A program made the position numbers and the translations under genes. The notes under the pieces were generated by a model, which ran no database searches, was not told where the DNA came from, and was given only the letters and a program-made list of their open reading frames with translations. A stretch of 64,000 nt of DNA from Methylomonas sp. (GTDB lineage Bacteria > Pseudomonadota > Gammaproteobacteria > Methylococcales > Methylomonadaceae), in the NCBI RefSeq assembly GCF_023228165.1, contig NZ_JALOBS010000021.1:33516-97515 (forward strand). The letters are read 5' to 3'. The stretch's first letter is position 1, and each line of letters opens with the position of its first letter. Positions 11,001 through 18,993 of the stretch are shown piece after piece.

Positions 11001-11013
11001 TGCCGATATTCAT
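8008..11013 (-). CDS. membrane PAS-rich hybrid-type sensor histidine kinase
   Basis: 1001-residue sensor kinase. Residues about 8-65 hold two hydrophobic segments, and about 90-190 form a DUF4118/KdpD-like four-helix membrane region. At least four PAS/PAC units follow (about 215-770). The C-terminal kinase core has the H-box VYSVSHDLKAPLRG, an N-box (LLENALKF), DNGIGF and GTGIGLALV. There is no receiver domain, so the adjacent Rcp1-type regulator is a good candidate partner. The start ATG overlaps the stop of the upstream PAS sensor gene (ATGA, 1 nt shared beyond phase), showing translational coupling. The multiple PAS units suggest several cues, possibly redox or light, but no cofactor-binding signature is clear. 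Confidence 0.92.
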   Translation of the reverse strand: MNIGSRQSYIVLACLAYIGLALVWILLSDQWLASIMDLESVVWLSSAKGVFFVLVSGIGFYFVLQGVPSAVAEKAAHSSLSDILAVHRIPRWLTYALAILLIVSIQIVYFRISPIFDNAPLLILFMLPVILAALLGGLGPGLIATFAAAAATAYNIRPVGYFAIESVLNVFHWGLLILNGLTISLISEAMYSSRQREVRRRLQLEKTSRELGASEAQFRRLFQEAPLGMALVDSAGGIPAQNARFEALFGYPKSELNSLADWWPKAYPDPVYREQVKADWGVALRRSAKSKGDTQGREYRVVCKDGSERTVQVYGISLLDGMLFMFLDVTESRKAEQRLKLWTESFERAQVGLIISDAQNNTISSVNPAFAQQRGYSCDEMIGMHLSRLFPAERLEDIRYQLQALNESPHEVFETEHVRKDGRRFPVLIDISVLRNQQQRPINRVAFVIDLTERKRAEQALAAVQAHSDNQQARARLAILNQMQDANDARLRSETALAALKESESRIKLFIDYAPASLAMFDRDMRYLACSRRWLDDYQLGDRELFGLSHYAVFPEISENWKDIHRRGMAGEIIRVDEDRFIRRDGQAQWLRWEVRPWYLEGGEVGGIVIFTEDITARLIAKQALRNSEARLRVLIGTIPDLICLKDLSGVYLLCNPVLEKLIGKREADILGHTDYDLFDAEQADFFRGNDRLALEAAGPVINEEWLTFAEGGYRGLFQTVKTSVANAEGQVIGILAISRDITQLRQAEQNLRAINSNLEARVAERTAELEAINQSLESFVYSVSHDLKAPLRGIEGYSQLLAEDYGQALDDDGRFFIANIRAGVERMGALIDDLLAYSRMERRKLASQRLDLVALVEQALREKADDIAVRDVEIVTDLSPVWVQGDINGLSLALRNLLENALKFSAKTVRPRIEVSFRLEGDNVVVQIADNGIGFDMMYHDQIFEIFQRLHRQEDYPGTGIGLALVRKAMQRMGGSVWAESAPGQGARFYVQLPVARPDE

Positions 11014-12701
11014 CAGGATTTACCCACTTCGCGCGGAAGGGACACTTCCGCGGTAAAGCTCAAATCGTAAGGCCGAGGCTGACCCAATTGCTCCGCTAAG
11101 GCATTGACCTGCCGCTTCAAATCGATCATCACCAGCTCCCGATCCGCCGAAGCCACGTTAAAGCGCTCCAGTTCTTCATTACGTTGCTGCAAAATCAGTT
11201 CCGCGCGTTTATGTTCGGTGATATCGACAGCCACGGTTACTTTGCAGTCCCGGCCGGCATACATCAAAGCGTTGGAATGAACTTCGACATCCATAAATTC
11301 GCCATTATGTTTACGGTGATGCCATTCCCCATTGGAGCTTTGCCAATGGGTTTGTCGCGCCAAACTCATCAAAGCTGATTTTTCGGATTCCGGATATAAA
11401 TCCGGCAACTTCAGCGAGAGCGCTTCCTCCAGGCTGTAGCCGTAGTGTTCCAAAAACGCTTGGTTAACCGACAGCAGCTGCAAGTCGTCCCGTGCGAATA
11501 TCAACATTGGCGCCGGGTTCTGTTCAAACAAATTACGATAATAAGCCTCGCCGGCGGCAAGCTGCTGGTTTAGTTGTTTTTGCCTGGTAATATCCAGACA
11601 GGAACCGATGTAACCCATGAAATTGCCGTCGGCATCGTAGCGAGGCATGCCGTGATTAAGCACCCAACGGTAGTTACCGTCCTGACGGCGCAGCCGGTAT
11701 TCCAGGGAAAACGGCTGGCGCAGCTCGAATGCAGCGACGTACTCGGCCCAAAAATTTTCTACGTCGTCGGGGTGAATACTCTCCAACCAGCCGACGCCTT
11801 GCGCTTGCTCGATGCCGATCCCGGTAAAATCCAACCAGCGCCGATTGAACCACTTGCCGCCTTTATCCGGTCTGGAAGACCAAAACAACACCGGCGAAGC
11901 ATTGGCGATGGTCTCCAGTTTACTCACCAGCTGGCGTAATTCCGCCTGACAACGTTGTTGATCGTCGGCCAGACTGTCCAATGCCGCACCAATGCTGGCC
12001 AGTTCGTCGCCACCCTCCATCCGCGCGCGCAACTCTAAATTGCCCCCGCCCATGGCAATAGCCGTGGCGTTGAGATGCGCCGCGCGGCGAAACCATAAAA
12101 AGTGCAATAAACTGCCGAGCGCTATCGTCAACACAACAATGACGCCGGCCTGGCGAATTAAATGCTGGCGTCCCACCGCCGACTGTTCGGCCAGGGCGGG
12201 CTGTAAATCCAGGCGCACCAGCAAGCGCAGATTCGGCTGAATGCCGACCGCTCCCAACAATGCCCGCTCACCTTGGATAGGATGAATATGAACCTCGGGA
12301 TGCCAAATAAATTTTACATCCAGAATGGTATTGCGTAAGCCTGCGGATTGTTTAGCCAGGATCGTTGCCACCGATTGACCAAGTTCGGCCCCGGATAAGG
12401 CGGCCACAACACGCCCGGTTTCGTCGATCAACCAGGCATGCGTAACCCCGCTCAGTAAAGGCAAACCGGAAACCAGCCGGCGCACCCGTGCTAAATCATT
12501 CAGCTCCCATTCCCGCTCCAGAACAGTCCGCTCCATGCCTAAATACTCCCGCAGACGTTTTTGCTCGCTAGACTGAATCGCTTCCGCGCATTGTTTAACC
12601 TGTAACCGATAGTTGACGCCAATCGCCAGCGCCGCGGCCGAGGCAAACAGCATGGGCACTAAAAACCGTGGCGATACGGCAAACAATATTTTCCGACTCA
12701 T
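11013..12701 (-). CDS. membrane PAS sensor lacking a kinase domain
   Basis: 562-residue protein with one membrane segment near residues 12-30, a periplasmic sensor region, a second membrane segment near 185-205, a HAMP-like linker, and two PAS/PAC units (about 265-380 and 390-505). It ends in a helix beginning ELERFN that resembles the dimerisation helix of kinases, but no H-box or ATPase follows. It is therefore a sensor without its own catalytic output and may work as a heteromer with the kinase encoded immediately downstream, whose start overlaps its stop as ATGA. Upstream it overlaps in the same way with a binding-protein remnant, giving a chain of three coupled frames. Confidence 0.85.
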   Translation of the reverse strand: MSRKILFAVSPRFLVPMLFASAAALAIGVNYRLQVKQCAEAIQSSEQKRLREYLGMERTVLEREWELNDLARVRRLVSGLPLLSGVTHAWLIDETGRVVAALSGAELGQSVATILAKQSAGLRNTILDVKFIWHPEVHIHPIQGERALLGAVGIQPNLRLLVRLDLQPALAEQSAVGRQHLIRQAGVIVVLTIALGSLLHFLWFRRAAHLNATAIAMGGGNLELRARMEGGDELASIGAALDSLADDQQRCQAELRQLVSKLETIANASPVLFWSSRPDKGGKWFNRRWLDFTGIGIEQAQGVGWLESIHPDDVENFWAEYVAAFELRQPFSLEYRLRRQDGNYRWVLNHGMPRYDADGNFMGYIGSCLDITRQKQLNQQLAAGEAYYRNLFEQNPAPMLIFARDDLQLLSVNQAFLEHYGYSLEEALSLKLPDLYPESEKSALMSLARQTHWQSSNGEWHHRKHNGEFMDVEVHSNALMYAGRDCKVTVAVDITEHKRAELILQQRNEELERFNVASADRELVMIDLKRQVNALAEQLGQPRPYDLSFTAEVSLPREVGKS

Positions 12702-12985
12702 GCCTGCTCCAATGTCGACCGGGCGGTCCAGTTATTCCAAGGTGCGCACACCGTCAAGGTATCGACATCAACCGCCTGCAGCAAGCCGTTGCCTAAAGCG
12801 CGGAGGCTTTCGGTAGTGTAGATCAACTCAATAATCCGCCCGTCCCTGGCCGGCAAGCAAGGTTCATAACCAACCCGGAGGTTGACCCCAAGGCACAGGA
12901 ACAGCTGGGGCTTTCTACACCCCATCATCAGTACACACCATAAATAGGCCAATAGCAGATCGTCATAAGCAATAGACCGCCGCAA
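12698..12985 (-). pseudogene. remnant of a NMT1/TauA-like periplasmic binding protein
   Basis: 95-codon frame that starts with a hydrophobic, lipobox-like leader (LWCVLMMGC). It continues with a segment that matches the typical N-terminal pattern of NitT/TauT-type substrate-binding proteins (LRVGYEP near residue 36, then IELIYTTESLRALGNGLL where such proteins have a 'SASEVLRALRNG'-like stretch). Full-length members are about 320 residues, so most of the protein is missing. Its TGA overlaps the start of the membrane PAS sensor (ATGA), suggesting that the ancestral operon was binding protein, PAS sensor, kinase. The family reading is by eye and tentative; a genuine small lipoprotein is the alternative. 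Confidence 0.45.
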
Positions 12986-13217
12986 TAGTTTGAAGACTCG
13001 CTACGTTTGCAGTTTATCCAGCTGGAACCGGAAAGGCACGCAGAATTACATTACATTATAACCCTCGCATTTGATTGCCGGTTTCTGGCCACCCTCACCC
13101 GGAGGCGAGGGAAATCAGGCGCCGAAATTTGAAGTGCGAAAGACATACATAAACGAGGTTTGCCAGCTTTCTCGAACCGCAGCAGCAGGCGCTTTACATA
13201 ATCGCCCGCCGGCTGGA

Positions 13218-14741
13218 TTATTTAGCGCTACCGCCCGCAAACAGGCGGTAGGCGGGGTTAGCGGTTTCCTGTTGAAACACCAACCCCAAGCCGTACAGAC
13301 ATTGTTCGAATGCTTCGGACTCCGCATCGGCCATTTGCATACCGATCAAAACCTTGCCGAATGCCGCGCCATGATTACGATAATGAAACAAGCTGATGTT
13401 CCATTGACTGCCCAAAGACTGTAAAAACGTCAACAAAGCCCCCGGTCGTTCCGGAAATTCCACGCTGTAAACACGCTCGTTCAAATTATTGGGGCCATGC
13501 CCCCCTACCATGTGGCGAATATGGTCCTTGGCCAGTTCGTTAACGGTCATGTCCGTGACTAAAAAGTCATCCGCCTGCAAATGCTCGATCAATTGCTCAC
13601 GGTCACCTTCCACGCCACTGCTCGTAATGCCGACAAATACCTGTGCCATGCTAGCATCGAAATAGCGATAATTGAATTCGGTAACACTGCGTTTACCCAG
13701 TTTTTTGCAAAACTTTAAAAAACTGCCGGGCTCCTCCGGAATCGCCACCGCCAGCAATATTTCCCGGTGTTCGCCCACCAAAGTACGCTCGGCCACATAG
13801 CGCAACCGGTCGAAATTCATATTGGCGCCGCTGTCGATGGCGATCAGGGTTTGCTGGCGTATGGCATATAGATCGACATATTTTTTCATGCCGGCCACCG
13901 CTAACGCGCCGGCAGGTTCCGCTACCGAACGGGTGTCGTCGAATATATCTTTGATGGCCGCGCAAATCTCGTCGGTACTGACGGTCACCACTGCATCCAC
14001 ATGTTGCCGGGCGATACGGAACGGCTCCGCGCCGATTTGTTTGACCGCCACGCCGTCGGCGAACAGGCCGACTTGCGCTAACTCAACCCGCTTTTGAGCC
14101 TTCAAGGCCTGATTCAAACAATCCGCATCGTCCGGTTCCACGGCAATGATTTTAACCTCGGGACGCACGAATTTCACATAGGCGGCAATCCCCGCCACCA
14201 GCCCGCCGCCGCCCACCGGCACGAAAATGGCGTGTATATCGCCATTATGCTGGCGTAGAATTTCCATCCCCACCGTACCCTGGCCGGCAATCACCTCCGG
14301 GTCGTCATACGGATGAATGAACACCAGACCTTTCTCGGCGACAATCTCCTGGGCATGCGCATAGGCATCATCGTAAGAATCGCCATGCAGCACGATTTTA
14401 GCGCCACGGGCCTTGACGGATTTGACCTTGATTTCCGGCGTGGTTTTCGGCATCACAATCAAGGCCTTGATACCCAACTTTTTCGCCGCCAGCGCCACGC
14501 CTTGCGCATGGTTACCGGCAGAGGCGGCAATCACGCCTCTAGCGGCCTGCTCCTCGGTCAGGGTGGCCATTTTGTTATAAGCCCCGCGCAGTTTGAACGA
14601 AAATACCGGCTGCAAATCTTCGCGTTTTAAATAAATCCGGTTTTCCAGCCGATCAGACAGACCGGAAGCAAAATCCAGCGGCGTTTCTTCCGCCACGTCA
14701 TACACTTTGGCCCGTAATATTTTTTCGATGTACTGATGCAT
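13218..14741 (-). CDS. ilvA: biosynthetic threonine ammonia-lyase
   Basis: 507 residues, close to E. coli IlvA (514). It deaminates threonine to 2-oxobutanoate, the first committed step of isoleucine synthesis, with pyridoxal phosphate. The PLP-lysine motif FSFKLRGAYNK lies near residue 55, the glycine-rich phosphate cup (VGGGGLVAG) near 185, and two ACT-like regulatory domains occupy about 325-505, as in isoleucine-inhibited enzymes. I chose ATG 14741 because GAGGA precedes it at about 6 nt; a GTG at 14756 is in frame but has no better site. It is transcribed divergently from rpiA and has no ilv neighbours. Downstream lies a small inverted repeat rich in CCCTCACCC. Confidence 0.96.
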   Translation of the reverse strand: MHQYIEKILRAKVYDVAEETPLDFASGLSDRLENRIYLKREDLQPVFSFKLRGAYNKMATLTEEQAARGVIAASAGNHAQGVALAAKKLGIKALIVMPKTTPEIKVKSVKARGAKIVLHGDSYDDAYAHAQEIVAEKGLVFIHPYDDPEVIAGQGTVGMEILRQHNGDIHAIFVPVGGGGLVAGIAAYVKFVRPEVKIIAVEPDDADCLNQALKAQKRVELAQVGLFADGVAVKQIGAEPFRIARQHVDAVVTVSTDEICAAIKDIFDDTRSVAEPAGALAVAGMKKYVDLYAIRQQTLIAIDSGANMNFDRLRYVAERTLVGEHREILLAVAIPEEPGSFLKFCKKLGKRSVTEFNYRYFDASMAQVFVGITSSGVEGDREQLIEHLQADDFLVTDMTVNELAKDHIRHMVGGHGPNNLNERVYSVEFPERPGALLTFLQSLGSQWNISLFHYRNHGAAFGKVLIGMQMADAESEAFEQCLYGLGLVFQQETANPAYRLFAGGSAK

Positions 14742-14917
14742 GCTTGTCCTCGGCACTGGCTATCACCATTGCCCCATGTCGCCTAAACGGTAAAGTCTCC
14801 ACATCCCTGCCCGCGCAAAAACTGCTGAGAGATTGGCTTTAATCGGTTATTATCCCACACATACGCGACAGCATCGTCGCGGCCGATTCAAGCAACCCCT
14901 CATCAGGAATAAAAACA

Positions 14918-15595
14918 ATGACCCAAGATGAATTAAAAAAACAAGTAGCGGCAGCGGCTCTGCAATATCTGAAAAATGTGCCTGTCATCGGCATGGGTAC
15001 CGGCTCCACCGTTACCCACTTGATCAATCAACTGGCCGACTGCGATTTTAAACACGATATCGAAGCGGCTGTTTCCAGCTCGATCAAAACCACCGAACAT
15101 TTGCAATCCATCGGCATCAAAGTATTGGAATTGAACCAATCCGGCGATTTGGAAGTGTATGTGGACGGCGCCGATGAAGTCACCCCGCACAGAAAAATGC
15201 TGAAAGGTGGCGGCGGCGCCTTGACCCGCGAGAAAATCATCGCCGGCGCCAGCAAAAAATTCGTTTGTATCGTCGACGAAAGCAAATGCGTGGATGTAAT
15301 GGGCAAATTCCCGTTACCGGTCGAAGTACTGCCTTTATCGCGCAGCTTCGTGGCCAGACAGCTGGCTAAATTGGGCGGCACGCCTGAGTTACGCATGAAC
15401 AAGGACACCGGCCAACCTTACATCACCGACAACGGCTGCGAAATTCTGGATGTCTACAATCTAAGCATTGTCGACCCGGTCGGCATGGAGCAATCCATCA
15501 ACAATATCCCGGGCGTGATCACCAACGGCCTGTTTGCGATGCGTGACGCGGACGTGGTGTTGGTCGGTAAAGGTTCGGAAGTAATTACGTACTGA
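14918..15595 (+). CDS. rpiA: ribose-5-phosphate isomerase A
   Basis: 225-residue RpiA, interconverting ribose 5-phosphate and ribulose 5-phosphate in the pentose phosphate and (in methylotrophs) ribulose monophosphate pathways. Motifs: GMGTGSTV near 26, DGADEV near 85 and KGGGGAL near 97, covering the catalytic Asp/Glu/Lys positions of the family. Length is near the E. coli protein (219). It is monocistronic: divergent from ilvA upstream and followed by a clear rho-independent terminator. Confidence 0.97.
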   Translation: MTQDELKKQVAAAALQYLKNVPVIGMGTGSTVTHLINQLADCDFKHDIEAAVSSSIKTTEHLQSIGIKVLELNQSGDLEVYVDGADEVTPHRKMLKGGGGALTREKIIAGASKKFVCIVDESKCVDVMGKFPLPVEVLPLSRSFVARQLAKLGGTPELRMNKDTGQPYITDNGCEILDVYNLSIVDPVGMEQSINNIPGVITNGLFAMRDADVVLVGKGSEVITY

Positions 15596-15614
15596 TCGGG
15601 CGCCAAAACCCGCA

Positions 15615-15647
15615 TAAAAAAGCCGCCTGGATGGGCGGTTTTTTTAC
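15615..15647 (+). terminator. rho-independent terminator of rpiA
   Basis: Stem GCCGCC (15622-15627) pairs with GGCGGT (15634-15639) around a 6-nt loop, followed directly by a run of seven T. It sits about 25 nt after the rpiA stop. Confidence 0.85.
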
Positions 15648-15795
15648 GCCTTGTTTATAGGCGAATCCCCACCTGGCTGAATTTCTTGATCTCAACGCGG
15701 CTGAACTTTTGCTCTTGACCGTTCGCCGTCGAGCAACAATCGGCCATCAAGAGACATTGAAGAATTGAAAAACACCCTCCGTTGAATGTCAGCTC

Positions 15796-16137
15796 CTAGC
15801 AGAAAAACTGACATGCCAAAGCGATGACGCTTTCAAAATTGCGTTTCTGTTTGTCATATCGAGTTGCAATGGCTCTGAAATGCTTGAGCCGCGCAAACAC
15901 ATTTTCAACGAGGTGGCAATATTTGTCGAGGCACCAATTCAACTCATCGTTACCGACGGTTGAATTCTGTTTTCTTGGAATGACGGGGCCAAGTCTTGCA
16001 ATCAAGTATTGCAAATAAACTTGAACGACAGGTATACATTTTACTGCAGCCATTAAAGTCGGAAGTTTCAAGGTCAGCAAGGGATCGGCTTTACCCGGTC
16101 CATTTCGAAGCGGAGTCCGGCAGTTGATTAAGCGCAA
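15796..16137 (-). pseudogene. IS5-family transposase remnant (C terminus)
   Basis: 113-codon frame whose last ~50 residues match the C-terminal end of IS5-type DDE transposases: HLVENVFARLKHFRAIATR, then YDK and a FESVIALAC ending. The glutamate in 'VENVFARLK' is the third catalytic acid of the DDE triad. The first ~60 residues do not fit the family and look like read-through of degraded or foreign sequence. The N-terminal two thirds of the transposase, including the other catalytic acids, are absent. It marks the left edge of an accessory patch between rpiA and the FliK-type gene. Confidence 0.75.
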
Positions 16138-16312
16138 CTGTTACCATTCAAACATCGACATTCCAACAGATTCCCATTTGTTGCAAACGTAACATATAAG
16201 CGCCGCCTTTTTTATCAATTAATCAATCACTTAAAAATTGGCGCAAAATATGAATTAAGCGAGCATGCAGAAATCAATGCTGTGTTCGATTGCTTATCAT
16301 TTTACGGTGCTT

Positions 16313-16630
16313 ATGTCTGAAATCATCCAGTTCCCCATTTCCAACAAACAACAAAAATCAGATCTTGATGCGGTTATCGATGAAGCACTAAGAGCCATCC
16401 CGAGGAAAGACAGAGAAAATCTCAGGTTTGAGTTGATCAAAACGATAGACAGCTACGATGCCTTTTTTACTGAATGGTCCTTGAGTCTGCCCGAGGATAG
16501 TAACGAAACACTCAGAAAACAAATCTACGATATTGCGCATCAGGAACATGATCGAAAAATACGCATGCTGAAAGACATTATGAGACTAAAAATTAAAGTG
16601 TTGGTTGCGGAATACCAGCCACGAAAGTAA
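16313..16630 (+). CDS. hypothetical protein, small and helical
   Basis: 105-residue protein beginning MSEIIQFPIS. It has mostly charged, helical composition (for example RKDRENLRFELIKTIDSYD), no signal peptide and no recognised family. ATG 16313 gives a natural-looking N terminus; ATG 16265 in the same frame would add 16 residues and has a marginally better purine stretch, so the start is unsure. It lies 130 nt upstream of a NifX-type gene on the same strand, and could be its operon partner. Confidence 0.55.
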   Translation: MSEIIQFPISNKQQKSDLDAVIDEALRAIPRKDRENLRFELIKTIDSYDAFFTEWSLSLPEDSNETLRKQIYDIAHQEHDRKIRMLKDIMRLKIKVLVAEYQPRK

Positions 16631-16762
16631 CTCGGTTTGTACTTAGCGATCCGGCCCCGTAGCCGTTGGATTCGCAAGGCCAGGATCAACAACGTCAAAG
16701 ACAATCGATTGTAAGACCTTGCCCGGGTCGTTCTTTGGCCCAAATTCATTGAGGAGTGTCAT

Positions 16763-17239
16763 ATGAATCAGCTTGCTGATGTAAATAGTGTTGCGGAGCT
16801 TGAAGTCGATGGAAATAAGCTGATAGTCGCTTTTGCAAGTTCGGATGGCGAAATTGTCAATCAGCATTTTGGTTCGTCTTTGGGGTTTCATGTCTATGGT
16901 ATTGATGGCAGTACCGCTTCGCTATTGGCGGTTAAGTCGTTTGGTAAGGAAAAACGTGACGGGAACGAAGACAAATTAAAGCCTAAGCTTGCCTGGTTAA
17001 CGGGGTGCGATATGGTTTATTGCGGCTCTGTCGGCGGTACTGCGACAAATGAGTTGATCAAATTGGGCGCTCATCCTGTAATCGTTAAAGGCGGCCCCGA
17101 TATTGATGAAATCATTACCGAGTTACAAAAAGAAATTACCGGGACCATGTCGCCGCTGCTGGAACGCATCTTCAAACAAAAAACCGGTAAAGATAACAGC
17201 CGTTTTGAAGAGATGGCTGACGAAGAATGGGATGAATAA
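16763..17239 (+). CDS. nifX: NifX-type dinitrogenase cofactor-handling protein
   Basis: 158-residue protein of the NifX/NafY/NifB-C-terminal family, which bind the iron-molybdenum cofactor or its precursor during nitrogenase assembly. Seen: IVAFASSDGEIVNQHFGSS near residue 28, the family's conserved metal-cluster contact region with the NQHFG motif, then the CDMVYCGSVGGTA loop near 85 and a GAHPVIVKGG stretch. The C terminus is acidic. A strong GAGGAG lies 7 nt before the ATG. No nifE, nifN, nifB or other nitrogenase gene is visible, so this copy is outside a nif cluster or at the broken edge of one. Family is firm; the specific symbol is provisional. Confidence 0.8.
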   Translation: MNQLADVNSVAELEVDGNKLIVAFASSDGEIVNQHFGSSLGFHVYGIDGSTASLLAVKSFGKEKRDGNEDKLKPKLAWLTGCDMVYCGSVGGTATNELIKLGAHPVIVKGGPDIDEIITELQKEITGTMSPLLERIFKQKTGKDNSRFEEMADEEWDE

Positions 17240-17323
17240 AGATGCCGGCCCATGTTGCCTAAATGCAATCCAAGCACCTAGACCACGCTTTTGAGCGGAT
17301 CAGGCGCGCGGCAAGCTCATGGT

Positions 17324-17632
17324 TTATTCATTATCGCCTGCCAGGGCAGCGTCCACAGCGCGCAAAATATACTCATTGTCACGAATATGCCGTGCGAGTT
17401 CCATGATCTCTTCATAGGCGTAATGGTGCAAATTGAAACTCATCTTGTCGATTTGTTTGTCGTCAATAAAAATATCGAGTACCAATAGCACAGTGTTGTC
17501 ATGCTGATGAGCGTCATCGAGTAGCTTAACGCTGGACACGATTCTCATATGTTCATCAATGTTATTGATGTATCGCAACGCCGATAAATGCTCGATTTGC
17601 GTGGGGGTTAATAGGTTTTTAGGGGGCATCAT
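17324..17632 (-). CDS. hypothetical protein
   Basis: 102-residue acidic, soluble protein that I do not recognise. The composition is even and protein-like, with a central beta-rich stretch (NTVLLVLDIFIDDKQ) and a helical C terminus. Start is one of two adjacent ATGs; no clear ribosome-binding site precedes it. It is convergent with the NifX-type gene, with 84 nt between stops. Confidence 0.5.
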   Translation of the reverse strand: MMPPKNLLTPTQIEHLSALRYINNIDEHMRIVSSVKLLDDAHQHDNTVLLVLDIFIDDKQIDKMSFNLHHYAYEEIMELARHIRDNEYILRAVDAALAGDNE

Positions 17633-17677
17633 GATGCTTAACGCTGGTTATCTGGAATCATTGACTTTACAAAGTTC

Positions 17678-17974
17678 ATGCCAAATTTATTGGTATGGAT
17701 TCCTGATGTCTACCCAACGAAGATAAACCGTTTCGTAACCATTAAAAGACAGGGCAAAACCGGGGTAAAAATCGTTGATTTAGCGGATGATACGCTCAAG
17801 TTCCACTATAAATTGTTGGTTGAAGCCTGCCAGTTTAATGTTGCGGACATTGTTGACCGCGCGTTGCCCCTCCGTATGACGCTACGCCGCCAATTGAGCA
17901 GTGCCGGATGCCAGGCATCTGTGACAACAGTTAATCCGTTGTCTGCCGGGAATCAGCGAATAGTTGCAAGTTAA
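17678..17974 (+). CDS. hypothetical open frame, weak
   Basis: 98 codons from ATG 17678 without a recognisable ribosome-binding site or family. The first half (VTIKRQGKTGVKIVDLADD) looks protein-like; the last third is rich in Ser/Ala/Gly and less convincing. It may be a fragment of a decayed gene in this accessory patch. Confidence 0.25.
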   Translation: MPNLLVWIPDVYPTKINRFVTIKRQGKTGVKIVDLADDTLKFHYKLLVEACQFNVADIVDRALPLRMTLRRQLSSAGCQASVTTVNPLSAGNQRIVAS

Positions 17975-18150
17975 GTAGTGGGTAAAATTCTGCCGTTAAG
18001 GTAGTGCGTGGCTTTCCAAATGGTTACCCCTAAAACTAACTCGCTTACCTGTTCGATGGGGGCTTAGAGGGTAGAGCCCGATCCGGGTGTGCCATTTTAT
18101 TGGTGTGCAATTTGCTTGCTCATTAAATATTCTGTTCGAAGGGGCTATTT

Positions 18151-18768
18151 TTGTCGTGTTTACTTCAATCCATCCCACAATTGTTGCAAGCGCATGGACC
18201 GGCGGTCAATGTGACGGCGAAGCCAGGGAGGCAGCGCTTGGATGACGGGTCCGTGTATGAGGAAGAATGGGTCATCTGGAATGGCGCTCACGGCCTCGTC
18301 TCCACGGTGACGATTGAGCGGGTCGAAGTCGGCAGCTGCGATAGAAACGCATGGCTGGCTGAACCCTTCGACATGGTGGGCCCTTTCAGCCTTGACGAGC
18401 TAAAGACACACGGTCGAATCGGCTTCGCCGCCTGTATCGTCATGTCACGCCAGAGATGGCAAGATGACCAAGTGGAACTGCGGCGGGAGTCCCTGAGAAT
18501 ACGCCGCGCTACAAAACAACGGATAAACGAGAATTTTGAGCGCCTTTACGGCGGCCAGGGTCGGCATCAAGTCAACCGCAAGCCTGTCGGCGAGCGGCAA
18601 CATCGTCAGACACTCAATCTGCCAATCGACGGGAGGCTTGAGCCATCCCAGATCAAGGCGGCTTTTCGGCGACTCGCCCAAAAGGCGCATCCCGACGCCG
18701 GGGGCAGCAACGAACAGTTCATTCGCATTACGGAAGCGCGCAACGCGTTGCTCGAGTACATTGCCTGA
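18151..18768 (+). CDS. J-domain protein of a mobile-island type
   Basis: 205 residues starting at TTG 18151. The N-terminal ~130 residues are an uncharacterised region (for example DGSVYEEEWVIWNG near 33). Residues about 160-205 form a short J-domain with the HPD motif at 180-182, in FRRLAQKAHPDAGG. J-domains recruit and stimulate Hsp70 (DnaK) through HPD. Proteins with this N-terminal region plus a C-terminal J-domain are, from memory, common on integrative elements and plasmids, but I see no integrase or conjugation gene nearby. The start codon is uncertain. Its GC content is higher than that of the small genes before it. Confidence 0.7.
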   Translation: MSCLLQSIPQLLQAHGPAVNVTAKPGRQRLDDGSVYEEEWVIWNGAHGLVSTVTIERVEVGSCDRNAWLAEPFDMVGPFSLDELKTHGRIGFAACIVMSRQRWQDDQVELRRESLRIRRATKQRINENFERLYGGQGRHQVNRKPVGERQHRQTLNLPIDGRLEPSQIKAAFRRLAQKAHPDAGGSNEQFIRITEARNALLEYIA

Positions 18769-18935
18769 TGGCTACGTGCGAACTGAGCGGGAAAGGTACA
18801 ACACCTTGTCGACCCGTCATCGCAAGCCAAAAACCCGAACAACTTTAAATTGCGTTAATTTAAGCGATCGGCATGGTATAAGTTTGCTACCATCCATGGC
18901 CGCCTCGGCTTGCAAGGCGATACGGAGTCTTTCTT

Positions 18936-18983
18936 ATGCAAAACATATTGTTACCGCATCCTGCTTTAAACCCGCCAATTTAA
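18936..18983 (+). CDS. possible 15-codon leader peptide ahead of the FliK-type gene
   Basis: ATG 18936 follows GGAG at an ideal 8 nt and opens a 15-codon frame ending in TAA 18983, 10 nt before the ATG of the FliK-type gene, which itself lacks a good ribosome-binding site. The arrangement suggests translational coupling from a short upstream frame. The sequence around it (ACGGAGTCTTTCTTATG) recurs almost exactly at 23938-23955. No conserved peptide is recognised. Confidence 0.3.
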   Translation: MQNILLPHPALNPPI

Positions 18984-18993
18984 GCGCGTTGCC

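Noticed and set aside
17996..18178. 60-codon minus-strand frame before the J-domain gene
   Set aside because: It overlaps the J-domain start in antisense and has no supporting signals.
18885..18905. Possible sigma-54 promoter (ATGGTATAAGTTTGCTA) ahead of the FliK-type gene
   Set aside because: The GG and GC elements are separated by 9 nt instead of the strictly required 10, and the -24 element lacks the CAC part.
18885..18993. Cyclic-di-GMP (GEMM) riboswitch upstream of the FliK-type gene
   Set aside because: Considered because flagellar genes often carry it, but the conserved GEMM core and tetraloop-receptor sequences are not present.
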